64,000 nt of DNA, from positions 36,581,152 to 36,645,151 of the forward strand of contig NC_087066.1 in assembly GCF_963678635.1 (NCBI RefSeq). The letters are read 5' to 3'. Numbering within the stretch: the stretch's first letter is position 1; each line of letters begins with the position of its first letter. This DNA is from Symsagittifera roscoffensis. Taxonomy: Eukaryota; Xenacoelomorpha; Acoela; Convolutidae. Shown piece by piece: positions 32,015-45,020 of this stretch. The notes under the pieces are model-generated. The model ran no database searches. It had not been told where the DNA came from and saw nothing but the letters and a program-made list of their open reading frames with translations. Made by a program: the position numbers and the translations under genes.

Positions 32015-34668
32015 ATCTCAACAGCTTTGGATCTCAACTGCATCTCCTGCAACTTTGACCCGTGCTTTTTAAACGTAATTTAGCTTCACGGAATGACTTG
32101 ATTAAGAATTAAATTAACATCGGATGCGTTATCAGATTAAGAGAAGCTAGGAATTGAGGGAAAGGGTCGATCCATCTCCGATGGATATGATGATTTTATC
32201 TACTGAACAAAAACGCTAGTAATATGATAATAGCGTAGTAGACCGGATTTAAGGAGTAACTTCGTGGTCTTGGGCCATTCCCCGCACTGGCACAGTCGAA
32301 AATTCCAACGTAAGCCGAGAACGACCTTAAAGGCGTTATCATTGAAATTACGACGAAAAAGAAGCTCAGTAAGTTCTAAAATTTTAAGTTTTTAAAACGT
32401 CGATTCGAACTGGAACTTTCTGAGAAACTAAACAACGCATGTATGTCCATAATCTGAAATCAAAACAAAAAAATACTCCAAAAGAAAACCTACGTGCGAA
32501 AAACAGTTATTGAATCTTTGATTGCAGAATAGGCAATTAAAACAAACACTTTGATTTCCGATTGAAATCATTTGGAAATTAACAAGTTTATGTCAATTGT
32601 TAATTATATTAGGTTTAAAGTGAAGCATAATTTTTTGTGTTCATAACCTACACTTCTAAGCTGTAAAATTGGCCCAGAAGTACATAACGACGGGAAAAAA
32701 AGCTTTGTTTTAAAACGACTGGGTAGCGTCTAAACAAAGCTTCACGTGTTTTAACCGTCTCTATCAAAGCCACTTCAATGTGAGGTCCATTAACATCTGG
32801 TGGGAAAAAGTCGTTACAACTTAAAGACTATCGGCCAAACCGCGCAAATTATGCTAATTACATGCAAAAAAGTGAGCTCATGGCTGAGTCTCAGTATCTT
32901 TAGACCACAAGGTCGCTCCTTAAAACAGGGCTCCTAGAAAAAACCCAAAAAATACCAAAAACAGTAAATAAAAAAACTTAAAATGACATTTTTTTTTAAT
33001 TTCCGGACGAGATGTGATCTATTTGTTGTTGTTTTAGCTTGATTTATATCCTTTTTGATCGAAAGATTAAGTGCATTGGTTTTTGGTTAGGTACCCTCAC
33101 TTGAGTGTTGTTTGAGTATTCGAGCACGTTAATGATATTTTTTCCAGTGACCGGAGGGTAGAGTGGCAAGCTGACAGACATGTTAGAGACGCAACAGGAG
33201 ACAACAGAGACAAGAACCACAATGACTGTTGGGTATCGTTAGCACAGTTTTAGAATCGTTCGGGTACTATTTCAACGAACTTAGGTGGCGGGGGACAAAA
33301 TCGGATCGGTATGATTGTACCCTCCATCGAATGCGAACAAACAAGTTAAGAGGGGTCTCAATTTGGGCATTTTGTTGTAAAGGAGAGCGTAATCATTTGG
33401 TTGAACGACTACTAATAGGTTAATAATCTTGGTATATATCATCTATGTCCCATTTTAGACCCAAAAACACGCTGGTACTGTCAAAAAATATCGATTTTCC
33501 TGTTAACGCCAAGTTTTTGGATATCCGAGTTTTTTCGAATGATATAAAGCTTCTGCGCAGTGATTTAATCCGTAGCTCAACTCTCCTAACAGAAAACCGG
33601 GTAAAAGTTGCGAAAAAAATTTTTATTCAAAATTTTTCGTAATTTTTTTGAATTCCGTCAGTATATTTTGAGTATTGAAATTTTGAGTTTTTAGAGAAAA
33701 AGCGATCAAAACATTTTGCACTAGAAGCTTGGTAGCATAATGAGCTGAGTTATAACAACAATTTTAAAGCAACCCTCTGAGTGGCACCGTGGTTATGATA
33801 GAGACTTAAGCATCGGAAAAGGAAGGAATCGGATGTAACAAATCCGATAGTTTTTGGCCAAATGTTTGATTCTGAACCAATTTTTGTGCGGTTTTTTTCC
33901 ATCAATCCAGCACTGTACGGGGCAACTGCACTCGTTTCAAGTATTTTAAAGCACTCTCAGCAATAATTGCTAAAAAAAAAACTCTGAGAACCTATATAAG
34001 TAGTGAAAAAAGTTCAATTTAGCAAACACGTTCTTAAATATTTCTCAAAGACTAACTAACGGATGGGAATAATTTTGTTACCACAAAAAAAGTTTGGTAT
34101 TGGAAGAGAGTTTTTTTTACCATCCCAAGTAACTTGAGTGCCTTAGGTACCCTCTGGAGTAGCCCTCCGAAGTTAGCTAAGTGCTTTAACAACCCCTCTT
34201 AGTGAAATTCAAAGGCACCTTCTGAAGTAAAATAGTTACATTTGTTACTCCTTGAAAAATGAAATAGAAGTTCAATTGCCCACGGGGTGTGTGTATTAGG
34301 AGTAAGCAGACCAGTTAACCCGGAGATTTTCGAATATTATTTCGGTTATATGGTTGCCATGAGCTTCTTAATAGAAGGCTCCGACTATCCAGGAACACGG
34401 ATTTAGGGCCATTTTGACCTGAAATACACCAACAACATAACAGCTGAATTACAAAACGGAAAATGTTAGGAAAATAGAGAAAAAAAGAGAAGAAAAACGA
34501 AGGCTCTTCTCGCGACATCTGGGCACAATAAGATGCTTACTAGAAAATGATTCTGGAAGCCGAACATCCAATGGGACATCCGGGAAAGATCCGAACATTC
34601 CCGGGCAATGAAATCGGAGAGATAACAACGTCATCTCCGGAGAGTACGGAGTGAGATGCCCGATGCCC

Positions 34669-37600
34669 ATAATTAGAGGGGCATCGCGTCAACGCATGAT
34701 GAATTCCAATGTCATTGTCTGTTGCAAACTTGGTAGTTTACCCGCGCGTAGTAATCTGGTGTTATTCTGGGACTCTGGAGAGCCCATCTCCATGGGCTTA
34801 CCACACTCATTGCAGCCAGTAACGATAAAAATTTTCAGGGTAATGATGGCAATCAGATTGCTAGAAGCTCATTTAAGAGAAAACATTAGACAAGAAGTGC
34901 CGACTAGGAGCAGTTGGGAAAGTTACCTGTCTAAAAGACTTAAATATTTTCGAGGAAACGGGTGAAATCTTGAAAATTCCGATGGAAGTGAAGTAATATG
35001 GGCCAGAAAACGACTGATGCCATAGTTCAGAGCCAAGATGACTGGACATAGAATCAGATGTTAACAAGCAATCTTTCGTGACTCATCGGAATGCGGTAAC
35101 CACTGCAGTGAAGAGGACATTGAATACGATCTCATTGGATGGCAGAGAAGGTGAAAAGATCTTGAAGGAAGATCTGTAGAGAAAAATGACGTTGTGCCTC
35201 GACCCTAAAACTCAAATGAGCAAACTTTATGAGGGAAAGACTTTAGTTTTTATTCAGAGAAGCTTGTGAGCAGATTACAGCTGACGTGTTCTAGCCTGCA
35301 TTATTGTTTTTATTCAACTAAGAAATATGTTTGCTTTGAGGTGATATGAAAAAAATTTCAACCGTTTCTCGAAGAGGGCGACTCTTCATTCTTCCTTCTG
35401 ACCACCGATTTTCTTTATTTTAAATTTCAGGGCCAATAACAACTTAAACTTCAGAAGGGACATTGTAGGATAATTTTAGTTTGTTGTTTGGCAGGACTGT
35501 CCTGCATCTCAACAGCTTTGCATCTCAACTGCATCTCCTGCAACTTTGACCCGTGCTTTTTAAACGTAATTTAGCTTCACGGAATGACTTGATTAAGAAT
35601 TAAATTAACATCGGATGCGTTATCAGATTAAGAGAAGCTAGGAATTGAGGGAAAGGGTCGATCCATCTCCGATGGATATGATGATTTTATCTACTGAACA
35701 AAAACGCTAGTAATATGATAATAGCGTAGTAGACCGGATTTAAGGAGTAACTTCGTGGTCTAGGGCCATTCCCCGCACTGGCACAGTCGAAAATTCCAAC
35801 GTAAGCCAAGAACGACCTTAAAGGCGTTATCATTGAAATTACGACGAAAAAGAAGCTCAGTAAGTTCTAAAATTTTAAGTTTTTAAAACGTCGATTCGAA
35901 CTGGAACTTTCTGAGAAACTAAACAACGCATGTATGTCCATAATCTGAAATCAAAACAAAAAAATACTCCAAAAGAAAAACTACGTGCGAAAAACAGTTA
36001 TTGAATCTTTGATTGCAGAATAGGCAATTAAAACAAACACTTTGATTTCCGATTGAAATCATTTGGAAATTAACAAGTTTATGTCAATTGTTAAATAAAT
36101 TAGGTTTAAAGTGAAGCATAATTTTTTGTGTTCATAACCTACACTTCTAAGCTGTAAAATTGGCCCAGAAGTAAATAACGACGGGAAAAAAAGCTTTGTT
36201 TTAAAACGACTGGGTAGCGTCTAAACAAAGCTTCACGTGTTTTAACCGTCTCTACCAAAGCCACTTCAATGTGAGGTCCATTAACATCTGGTAGGAAAAA
36301 GTCGTTACAACTTAAAGACTATCGGCCAAACCGCGCAAATTATGCTAATTACATGCAAAAAAGTGAGCTCATGGCTGAGTCTCAGTATCCCCAGACCACA
36401 AGGTCGCTCCTTAAAACAGGGCTCCTAGAAAAAACCCAAAAAATACCAAAAACAGTAAATAAAAAAACTTAAAATAACAGTTTTTTTTTAATTTCCGGAC
36501 GAGATGTGATGTATTTGTTGTTGTTTTAGCTTGATTTATATCCTTTTTGATCGAAAGATTAAGTGCATTGGTTTTTGGTTAGGTACCCTCACTTGAGTGT
36601 TGTTTGAGTATTCGAGCACGTTAATGATATTTTTTCCAGTGACCGGAGGGTAGAGTGGCAAGCTGACAGACATGTTAGAGACGCAACAGGAGACAACAGA
36701 GACAAGAACCACAATGACTGTTGGGTATCGTTAGCACAATTTTAGAATCGTTCGGGTACTATTTCAACAAACTTAGGTGGCGGGGGACAAAATCGGATCG
36801 GTATGATTGTACCCTCCATCGAATGCGAACAAACAAGTTAAGGGGGTCTCAATTTGGGCATTTTGTTGTAAAGGAGAGCGTAATCATTTGGTTGAACGAC
36901 TACTAATAGGTTAATAATCTTGGTATATATCATCTATGTCCCATTTTAGACCCAAAAACACGCTGGTACTGTCAAAAAATATCAATTTTCCTGTTAACGC
37001 CAAGTTTTTGGATATCCGAGTTTTTTCGAATGATATAAAGCTTCTGCGCAGTGATTTAATCCGTAGCTCAACTCTCCTAACAGAAAACCGGTTAAAAATT
37101 GCAAAAAAAAATTTTATTCAAAATTTTTCGTAATTTTTTTGAATTCCGTCAGTATATTTTGAGTATTGAATTTTTGAGTTTTTAGAGAAAAAGCGATCAA
37201 AACATTTTGCACTAGAAGCTTGGTAGCATAATGAGCTGAGTTATAACAACAATTTTAAAGCAACCCTCTGAGTGGCACCGTGGTTATGATAGAGACTTAA
37301 GCATCGGAAAAGGAAGGAATCGGATGTAACAAATCCGATAGTTTTTGGCCAAATGTTTGATTCTGAACCAATTTTTGTGCGGTTTTTTTCCATCAATCCA
37401 GCACTGTACGGGGCAACTGCACTCGTTTCAAGTATTTTAAAGCACTTTCAGCAATAATTGCTAAAAAAAAACTCTGAGAACCTATATAAGTAGTGAAAAA
37501 AGTTCAATTTAGCAAACACGTTCTTAAATATTTCTCAAAGACTAACTAACGGATGGGAATAATTTTGTTACCACAAAAAAAAGTTTGGTATTGGAAGAGA

Positions 37601-38159
37601 GTTTTTTTTACCATCCCAAGTAACTTGAGTGCCTTAGGTACCCTCTGGAGTAGCCCTCCGAAGTTAGCTAAGTGCTTTAACAACCCCTCTTAGTGAAATT
37701 CAAAGGCACCTTCTGAAGTAAAATAGTTACATTTGTTACTCCTTGAAAAATGAAATAGAAGTTCAATTGCCCACGGGGTGTGTGTATTAGGAGTAAGCAG
37801 ACCAGTTAACCCGGAGATTTGCGAATATTATTTTGGTTATATGGTTGCCATGAGCTACTTAATAGAAGGCTCCGGCTATCCAGGAACACGGAATTAGGGC
37901 CAGTTTGACCTAAAATACACCAACAACATAACAGCTGAATTACAAAACGGAAAATATTAGGAAAATAGAGAAAAAAAGAGAAGAAAAACGAAGGCTCTCC
38001 TCGCGACATCTGGGCACAATAAGATGCTTACTAGAATATGATTCTGGAAGCCGAACATCCAATGGGACATCCGGGAAAGATCCGAACATTCCCGGGCAAT
38101 GAAATCGGAGAGATAACAACGTCATCTCCGGAGAGTACGGAGTGAGATGCCCGATGCCC
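34669..38159 (+). repeat. Tandem array unit 2 (3,491 bp)
   Basis: Near-identical to unit 1 and unit 3. It carries a small difference in the giant-ORF fragment (CTCATTGGATGG where other units have CTCATTGTGATGG), which keeps the ancestral reading frame SLDGREGEKILKEDL. Confidence 0.9.
34681..35215 (+). pseudogene. C-terminal fragment of giant-ORF family in unit 2
   Basis: Same fragment as in unit 1. This copy keeps SFVTHRNAVTTAVKRTL and SLDGREGEKILKEDL in one frame before a stop. Confidence 0.75.
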
Positions 38160-41100
38160 ATAATTAGAGGGGAATCGCGTCAACGCATGATGAATTCCAA
38201 TGTCATTGTCTGTTGCAAACTTGGTAGTTTACCCGCGCGTAGTAATCTGGTGTTATTCTGGGACTCTGGAGAGCCCATCTCCATGGGCTTACCACACTCA
38301 TTGCAGCCAGTAACGATAAAAATTTTCAGGGTAATGATGGCAATCAGATTGCTAGAAGCTCATTTAAGAGAAAACATTAGACAAGAAGTGCCGACTAGGA
38401 GCAGTTGGGAAAGTTACCTGTCTAAAAGACTTAAATATTTTCGAGGAAACGGGTGAAATATTGAAAATTCCGATGGAAGTGAAGTAATATGGGCCAGAAA
38501 ACGACTGATGCCATAGTTCAGAGCAAAGATGACTGGACATAGAATCAGATGTTAACAAGCAATCTTTCGTGACTCATCGGAATAAGGTAACCACTGCAGT
38601 GAAGAGGACATTGAATACGATCTCATTGTGATGGCAGAGAAGGTGAAAAGATCTTGAAGGAAGATCTGTAGAGAAAAATGACGTTGTGCCTCGACCCTAA
38701 AACTCAAATGAGCAAACTTTATGAGGGAAAGACTTTAGTTTTTATTCAGAGAAGCTTGTGAGCAGATTACAGCTGACGTGTTCTAGCCTGCATTATTGTT
38801 TTTATTCAACTAAGAAATATGTTTGCTTTGAGGTGATATGAAAAAAATTTCAACCGTTTCTCGAAGAGGGCGACTCTTCATTCTTCCTTCTGACCACCGA
38901 TTTTCTTTATTTTAAATTTCAGGGCCAATAACAACTTAAACTTCAGAAGGGACATTGTAGGATAATTTTAGTTTGTTGTTTGGCAGGACTGTCCTGCATC
39001 TCAACAGCTTTGCATCTCAACTGCATCTCCTGCAACTTTGACCCGTGCTTTTTAAACGTAATTTAGCTTCACGGAATGACTTGATTAAGAATTAAATTAA
39101 CATCGGATGCGTTATCAGATTAAGAGAAGCTAGGAATTGAGGGAAAGGGTCGATCCATCTCCGATGGATATGATGATTTTATCTACTGAACAAAAACGCT
39201 AGTAATATGATAATAGCGTAGTAGACCGGATTTAAGGAGTAACTTCGTGGTCTTGGGCCATTCCCCGCACTGGCACAGTCGAAAATTCCAACGTAAGCCG
39301 AGAACGACCTTAAAGGCGTTATCATTGAAATTACGACGAAAAAGAAGCTCAGTAAGTTCTAAAATTTTAAGTTTTTAAAACGTCGATTCGAACTGGAACT
39401 TTCTGAGAAACTAAACAACGCATGTATGTCCATAATCTGAAATCAAAACAAAAAAATACTCCAAAAGAAAAACTACGTGCGAAAAACAGTTATTGAATCT
39501 TTGATTGCAGAATAGGCAATTAAAACAAACACTTTGATTTCCGATTGAAATCATTTGGAAATTAACAAGTTTATGTCAATTGTTAAATAAATTAGGTTTA
39601 AAGTGAAGCATAATTTTTTGTGTTCATAACCTACACTTCTAAGCTGTAAAATTGGCCCAGAAGTAAATAACGACGGGAAAAAAAGCTTTGTTTTAAAACG
39701 ACTGGGTAGCGTCTAAACAAAGCTTCACGTGTTTTAACCGTCTCTACCAAAGCCACTTCAATGTGAGGTCCATTAACATCTGGTAGGAAAAAGTCGTTAC
39801 AACTTAAAGACTATCGGCCAAACCGCGCAAATTATGCTAATTACATGCAAAAAAGTGAGCTCATGGCTGAGTCTCAGTATCCCCAGACCACAAGGTCGCT
39901 CCTTAAAACAGGGCTCCTAGAAAAAACCCAAAAAATACCAGAAACAGTAAATAAAAAAACTTAAAATAACAGTTTTTTTTTAATTTCCGGACGAGATGTG
40001 ATGTATTTGTTGTTGTTTTAGCTTGATTTATATCCTTTTTGATCGAAAGATTAAGTGCATTGGTTTTTGGTTAGGTACCCTCACTTGAGTGTTGTTTGAG
40101 TATTCGAGCACGTTAATGATATTTTTTCCAGTGACCGGAGGGTAGAGTGGCAAGCTGACAGACATGTTAGAGACGCAACAGGAGACAACAGAGACAAGAA
40201 CCACAATGACTGTTGGGTATCGTTAGCACAATTTTAGAATCGTTCGGGTACTATTTCAACAAACTTAGGTGGCGGGGGACAAAATCGGATCGGTATGATT
40301 GTACCCTCCATCGAATGCGAACAAACAAGTTAAGGGGTCTCAATTTGGGCATTTTGTTGTAAAGGAGAGCGTAATCATTTGGTTGAACGACTACTAATAG
40401 GTTAATAATCTTGGTATATATCATCTATGTCCCATTTTAGACCCAAAAACACGCTGGTACTGTCAAAAAATATCAATTTTCCTGTTAACGCCAAGTTTTT
40501 GGATATCCGAGTTTTTTCGAATGATATAAAGCTTCTGCGCAGTGATTTAATCCGTAGCTCAACTCTCCTAACAGAAAACCGGTTAAAAGTTGCAAAAAAA
40601 AATTTTATTCAAAATTTTTCGTAATTTTTTTGAATTCCGTCAGTATATTTTGAGTATTGAAATTTTGAGTTTTTAGAGAAAAAGCGATCAAAACATTTTG
40701 CACTAGAAGCTTGGTAGCATAATGAGCTGAGTTATAACAACAATTTTAAAGCAACCCTCTGAGTGGCACCGTGGTTATGATAGAGACTTAAGCATCGGAA
40801 AAGGAAGGAATCGGATGTAACAAATCCGATAGTTTTTGGCCAAATGTTTGATTCTGAACCAATTTTTGTGCGGTTTTTTTCCATCAATCCAGCACTGTAC
40901 GGGGCAACTGCACTCGTTTCAAGTATTTTAAAGCACTTTCAGCAATAATTGCTAAAAAAAAACTCTGAGAACCTATATAAGTAGTGAAAAAAGTTCAATT
41001 TAGCAAACACGTTCTTAAATATTTCTCAAAGACTAACTAACGGATGGGAATAATTTTGTTACCACAAAAAAAAGTTTGGTATTGGAAGAGAGTTTTTTTT

Positions 41101-41650
41101 ACCATCCCAAGTAACTTGAGTGCCTTAGGTACCCTCTGGAGTAGCCCTCCGAAGTTAGCTAAGTGCTTTAACAACCCCTCTTAGTGAAATTCAAAGGCAC
41201 CTTCTGAAGTAAAATAGTTACATTTGTTACTCCTTGAAAAATGAAATAGAAGTTCAATTGCCCACGGGGTGTGTGTATTAGGAGTAAGCAGACCAGTTAA
41301 CCCGGAGATTTGCGAATATTATTTTGGTTATATGGTTGCCATGAGCTACTTAATAGAAGGCTCCGGCTATCCAGGAACACGGAATTAGGGCCAGTTTGAC
41401 CTAAAATACACCAACAACATAACAGCTGAATTACAAAACGGAAAATATTAGGAAAATAGAGAAAAAAAGAGAAGAAAAACGAAGGCTCTCCTCGCGACAT
41501 CTGGGCACAATAAGATGCTTACTAGAATATGATTCTGGAAGCCGAACATCCAATGGGACATCCGGGAAAGATCCGAACATTCCCGGGCAATGAAATCGGA
41601 GAGATAACAACGTCATCTCCGGAGAGTACGGAGTGAGATGCCCGATGCCC
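38160..41650 (+). repeat. Tandem array unit 3 (3,491 bp)
   Basis: Near-identical to unit 2. It shares with unit 4 the changes GGGGAATCGCG and GAATAAGG, showing units 3 and 4 to be each other's closest relatives in the 5' part. Confidence 0.9.
38172..38706 (+). pseudogene. C-terminal fragment of giant-ORF family in unit 3
   Basis: Same fragment as in units 1 and 2, with the unit 3/4 marker changes. Confidence 0.75.
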
Positions 41651-41662
41651 ATAATTAGAGGG

Positions 41663-42197
41663 GAATCGCGTCAACGCATGATGAATTCCAATGTCATTGT
41701 CTGTTGCAAACTTGGTAGTTTACCCGCGCGTAGTAATCTGGTGTTATTCTGGGACTCTGGAGAGCCCATCTCCATGGGCTTACCACACTCATTGCAGCCA
41801 GTAACGATAAAAATTTTCAGGGTAATGATGGCAATCAGATTGCTAGAAGCTCATTTAAGAGAAAACATTAGACAAGAAGTGCCGACTAGGAGCAGTTGGG
41901 AAAGTTACCTGTCTAAAAGACTTAAATATTTTCGAGGAAACGGGTGAAATATTGAAAATTCCGATGGAAGTGAAGTAATATGGGCCAGAAAACGACTGAT
42001 GCCATAGTTCAGAGCAAAGATGACTGGACATAGAATCAGATGTTAACAAGCAATCTTTCGTGACTCATCGGAATAAGGTAACCACTGCAGTGAAGAGGAC
42101 ATTGAATACGATCTCATTGTGATGGCAGAGAAGGTGAAAAGATCTTGAAGGAAGATCTGTAGAGAAAAATGACGTTGTGCCTCGACCCTAAAACTCA
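41663..42197 (+). pseudogene. C-terminal fragment of giant-ORF family in unit 4
   Basis: Same fragment as in unit 3, directly followed by the longer 3' tail that matches the tail of the minus-strand decayed copy. Confidence 0.75.
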
Positions 42198-43717
42198 AAT
42201 GAGCAAACTTTATGAGGGAAAGACTTTAGTTTTTATTCAGAGAAGCTGGTGAGCAGATTACAGCTGAAGTGTTCTAGCCTGCATTATTGTTTTTATTCAA
42301 CTAAGAAATGTGTTTGCTTTGAGGTGATATGAAAAAAATTTCAACCGTTTCTCGAAGAGGGCGACTCTTCATTCTTCCTTCTGACCACCGATTTTCTTAG
42401 TCTTAAATTTCAGGGCCAATAACAACTTAAACTTCAGAAGGGACATTGTAGGATAATTTTAGTTTGTTGTTTCGCAGGACTGTCCTGCATCTCAACAGCT
42501 TTTGACCCTAGAAGAAATTGTTTTAATTTAAAACGAGGAAGGTAGAAGTGATAAAGACATTTTATCTGAGGTCACGTTCTCAGGATGCAGAAAAATGGAA
42601 AAACTAGGAGGCTATAGCGATGTAGTATGATGCCATTAAAAGAACATAATGAGAAGATGTGATGTAGATGAAATTACTTTTCAGTGTAGTATCTGTGTTT
42701 TCTGTTCGAACGAAAAAAACTTGTTGCAATCTAGAATTGCGCGATACCGGAAGCAGTTTCTGAGCAAATGTTTGAGAATGGTTTGACTCCTGGCTTTCTG
42801 AGGTTCAGCATTCCAGACAACGGCTGCTTCGAGAAAAACACTGTGCACAATATCCAACGGCGACCCTTGAGAAAGCAGGTAATTGAAGCGAGCAAGTCAT
42901 GACCTTGAGAAAGCAGCTAATTGGAGAAAGCAGGTCAAGTTCAAACAAAGCTGACATCAAACATTTTTGTACCTGTTTTTAACAAATAGAAAAATATGAT
43001 CTGTTCGAATCAAAAATAAAAAAAACTATATGATGAAAGCAATTGAAAAGCGAAACATGTATTATACCTTGCAATTGAAACAAAACGGAAAATCAGTCGA
43101 CAAATAAACGGAAGAGAAGCACAAACTGTAAAATACCAAGATTTTTTAAAAATTGATATGAACTATGTGGTAGTTTGGTTTTCGTGCATGTCATCGTGCA
43201 TCTCAGCACAATTGAAGCAAAATCAAACTTGATTAATTGATTCTGAACTTCAATCGACCTAAATTGCTTTTAGTGACAAAAAATGAAATTACTAGCAAAA
43301 ATCAAGTTTTTTAACCAAAAAATTTGATTTTTAAAGTTTTTGGTTTTTAAAATCAAGTGTTTAAAAATGCTTTCAAAGGTATGTAATTTCAAAAGAATTT
43401 TTGTTGTCGACTTGTTGATCTTGCAGTCAAAGTTAGTGAAAACAAGATAATTCAATTCTTTTTTTTCCATATGTTTTCGCTATTTACTGGTATCATCACC
43501 CAAACAACAAAACTAAAAAATAAGAAACACATGTAGAATTCAAACTTGCGACCACTAATTGTATAAAGCTGTAAATTGGCAGAGAAATAAGAAATGTTTT
43601 TTGTTAATTTTTTTGTACCAGTATTTTACTGACTAATTACAGCTTTAAACAGTTTTGTTTCCGGTATGTCATAATTTTGTTGCTCTCTTCATGTGTGGTT
43701 TATTCTTCAGATTTGTT

Positions 43718-43771
43718 GTTTGACTGATGATGCCAGTGAATGGCGAAACGTTTGGAAATAATGTCTTGAAC
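43718..43771 (+). ncRNA. Hammerhead-ribozyme-like motif, best copy
   Basis: Order fits a type I hammerhead: stem I strand GTTTGA, core CTGATGA (43724-43730), stem II GCC/GGC, GAAA (43745-43748), stem III ACGTT/AATGT with a G-U pair, GTC cleavage triplet (43763-43765), stem I strand TTGAAC. One extra U lies between the core and the GCC arm, so stem II is not canonical. Penelope-like elements are known to carry hammerhead motifs in their terminal repeats, which matches the context. Confidence 0.55.
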
Positions 43772-44965
43772 TATACAGTTTTCCCTATCTACCGGTGTAT
43801 CAATGCTTCGACTTTTCCCGCATTTGATGAGGATATTTCATCGGATCGGGTGCTGGCACTTGTGAATACACTACGAAAAACTTTGTTGAAATTTAGAAAT
43901 GCGCGATACTTGAAACAGTTTCTGGGCAATTGATTGAAAAATGGTGGGAGTCCTGGCTTCCTGATGTCCGGCTTCCTGAGTTCAGAAAACGGCTGTTTAT
44001 AGAGAATGTCTGTGCACAATTTTAAACGGCGTCCCTTGAAAAAGCAGCTAATTGAAGCAAGCAAGTCGTGATTTTGAGAAATCAGTTAATTGAAGCAATC
44101 AAGTCATGTTTAAAAAAGCAGACATCATTCATTTTTTTACCTGTTTTTATCAAACAGAAAAAACTATCTGTTCGATTCAAAAATAAAAGAGCTATTATTC
44201 GTAATGAAACCGAATGAAAAGCGAAACTGGTATTATAGATTGCAATTGAAACAAAACGGTAAGCCAGTCGACAAACAAATGGAAGAAAATCACAAACTGT
44301 AAAGTTCCAACGTTTTGTGATAAATGAAACGAAAAAAAAAACAACAAGTACTGCCTCAAACACACTATGTGGTAGTTTTTTATCCAGGAAATTGAGCATG
44401 TCAGCAAAATTGAAGCAAAAATTAAATCCGAATATTTAATCCTGATTTTTTAATAAAAATTTGTTAGATGGAAACTTTTACTCATTCCCGTCAATCGACC
44501 TAAATTGCTTCTTGTCAATAAATTGAAATTCATAGCGAAAATCAAAAGCTGAGTTTTCAACCAAGAATTTTGAATTTTAAAGGTTGGTTTTTAAAATCGA
44601 TAAACGGTAAAAATTCTTGCCCTCGGAAGTTTGTAACTTCAATTGAATAATTGATGTCGACTCGTTGATCTTGCAATTAGAACTAGTGAAAACAAGATAA
44701 TTCAAGGCTTTGTTTCCAAACGTTTTTGCTATTTAATGGCATCATCACGCAAATAACAAAACTGAAAAAGAAATCGCACATGAAAAGTTCAAAAAAACTA
44801 TGACCACCAAATGTATAAAGCAGTAACTCAACAGTAAATAAGAAACGTTTATTATCATTTTTTTGGTCCAGTGTTTTACTGGTGATTTACAGCTTTAAAC
44901 AGTTTTGTTTCCGGTATATCATAACTTTATTGCTCTTTTATGTGTATTTGTTCTTCAGATTTGTT

Positions 44966-45020
44966 GTTTGCCTGATGAGGCCAGTAAATGGCGAAAATGT
45001 TGGAAAATAAGGCCTTGAAC
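44966..45020 (+). ncRNA. Hammerhead-ribozyme-like motif, degenerate
   Basis: CTGATGA (44972-44978) with GGCC/GGC arms and GAAA, but the base after GAAA is A rather than C and the cleavage triplet is GCC instead of GTC. Probably inactive. Confidence 0.45.

Larger units (their letters stand above)
31177..34668 (+). repeat. Tandem array unit 1 (3,492 bp)
   Basis: Starts ATAATTAGAGGGGCATCGCG. Contents in order: C-terminal fragment of the giant-ORF family, its 3' tail with a GCAGGACTGTCCTGC palindrome, a truncated foldback element, a unique AT-rich stretch with CCTCCG-type phrases, and a final GC-richer block (TCCGGGAAAGATCCGAACAT). It differs from units 2 and 3 only at scattered positions. The small open frames inside are conserved merely because the duplication is recent. 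Confidence 0.9.

Noticed and set aside
33445-33642. Small conserved open frames repeated in each 3.49-kb unit (65, 67, 73 codons)
   Set aside because: They are alike only because the units are recent duplicates. Unit 5 and the diverged relatives do not keep them, and composition is that of AT-rich non-coding DNA.
43789-44064. 91-codon minus-strand frame repeated at 49093-49368
   Set aside because: It is antisense within Penelope-like terminal-repeat monomers and conserved through duplication only. The third monomer breaks it.
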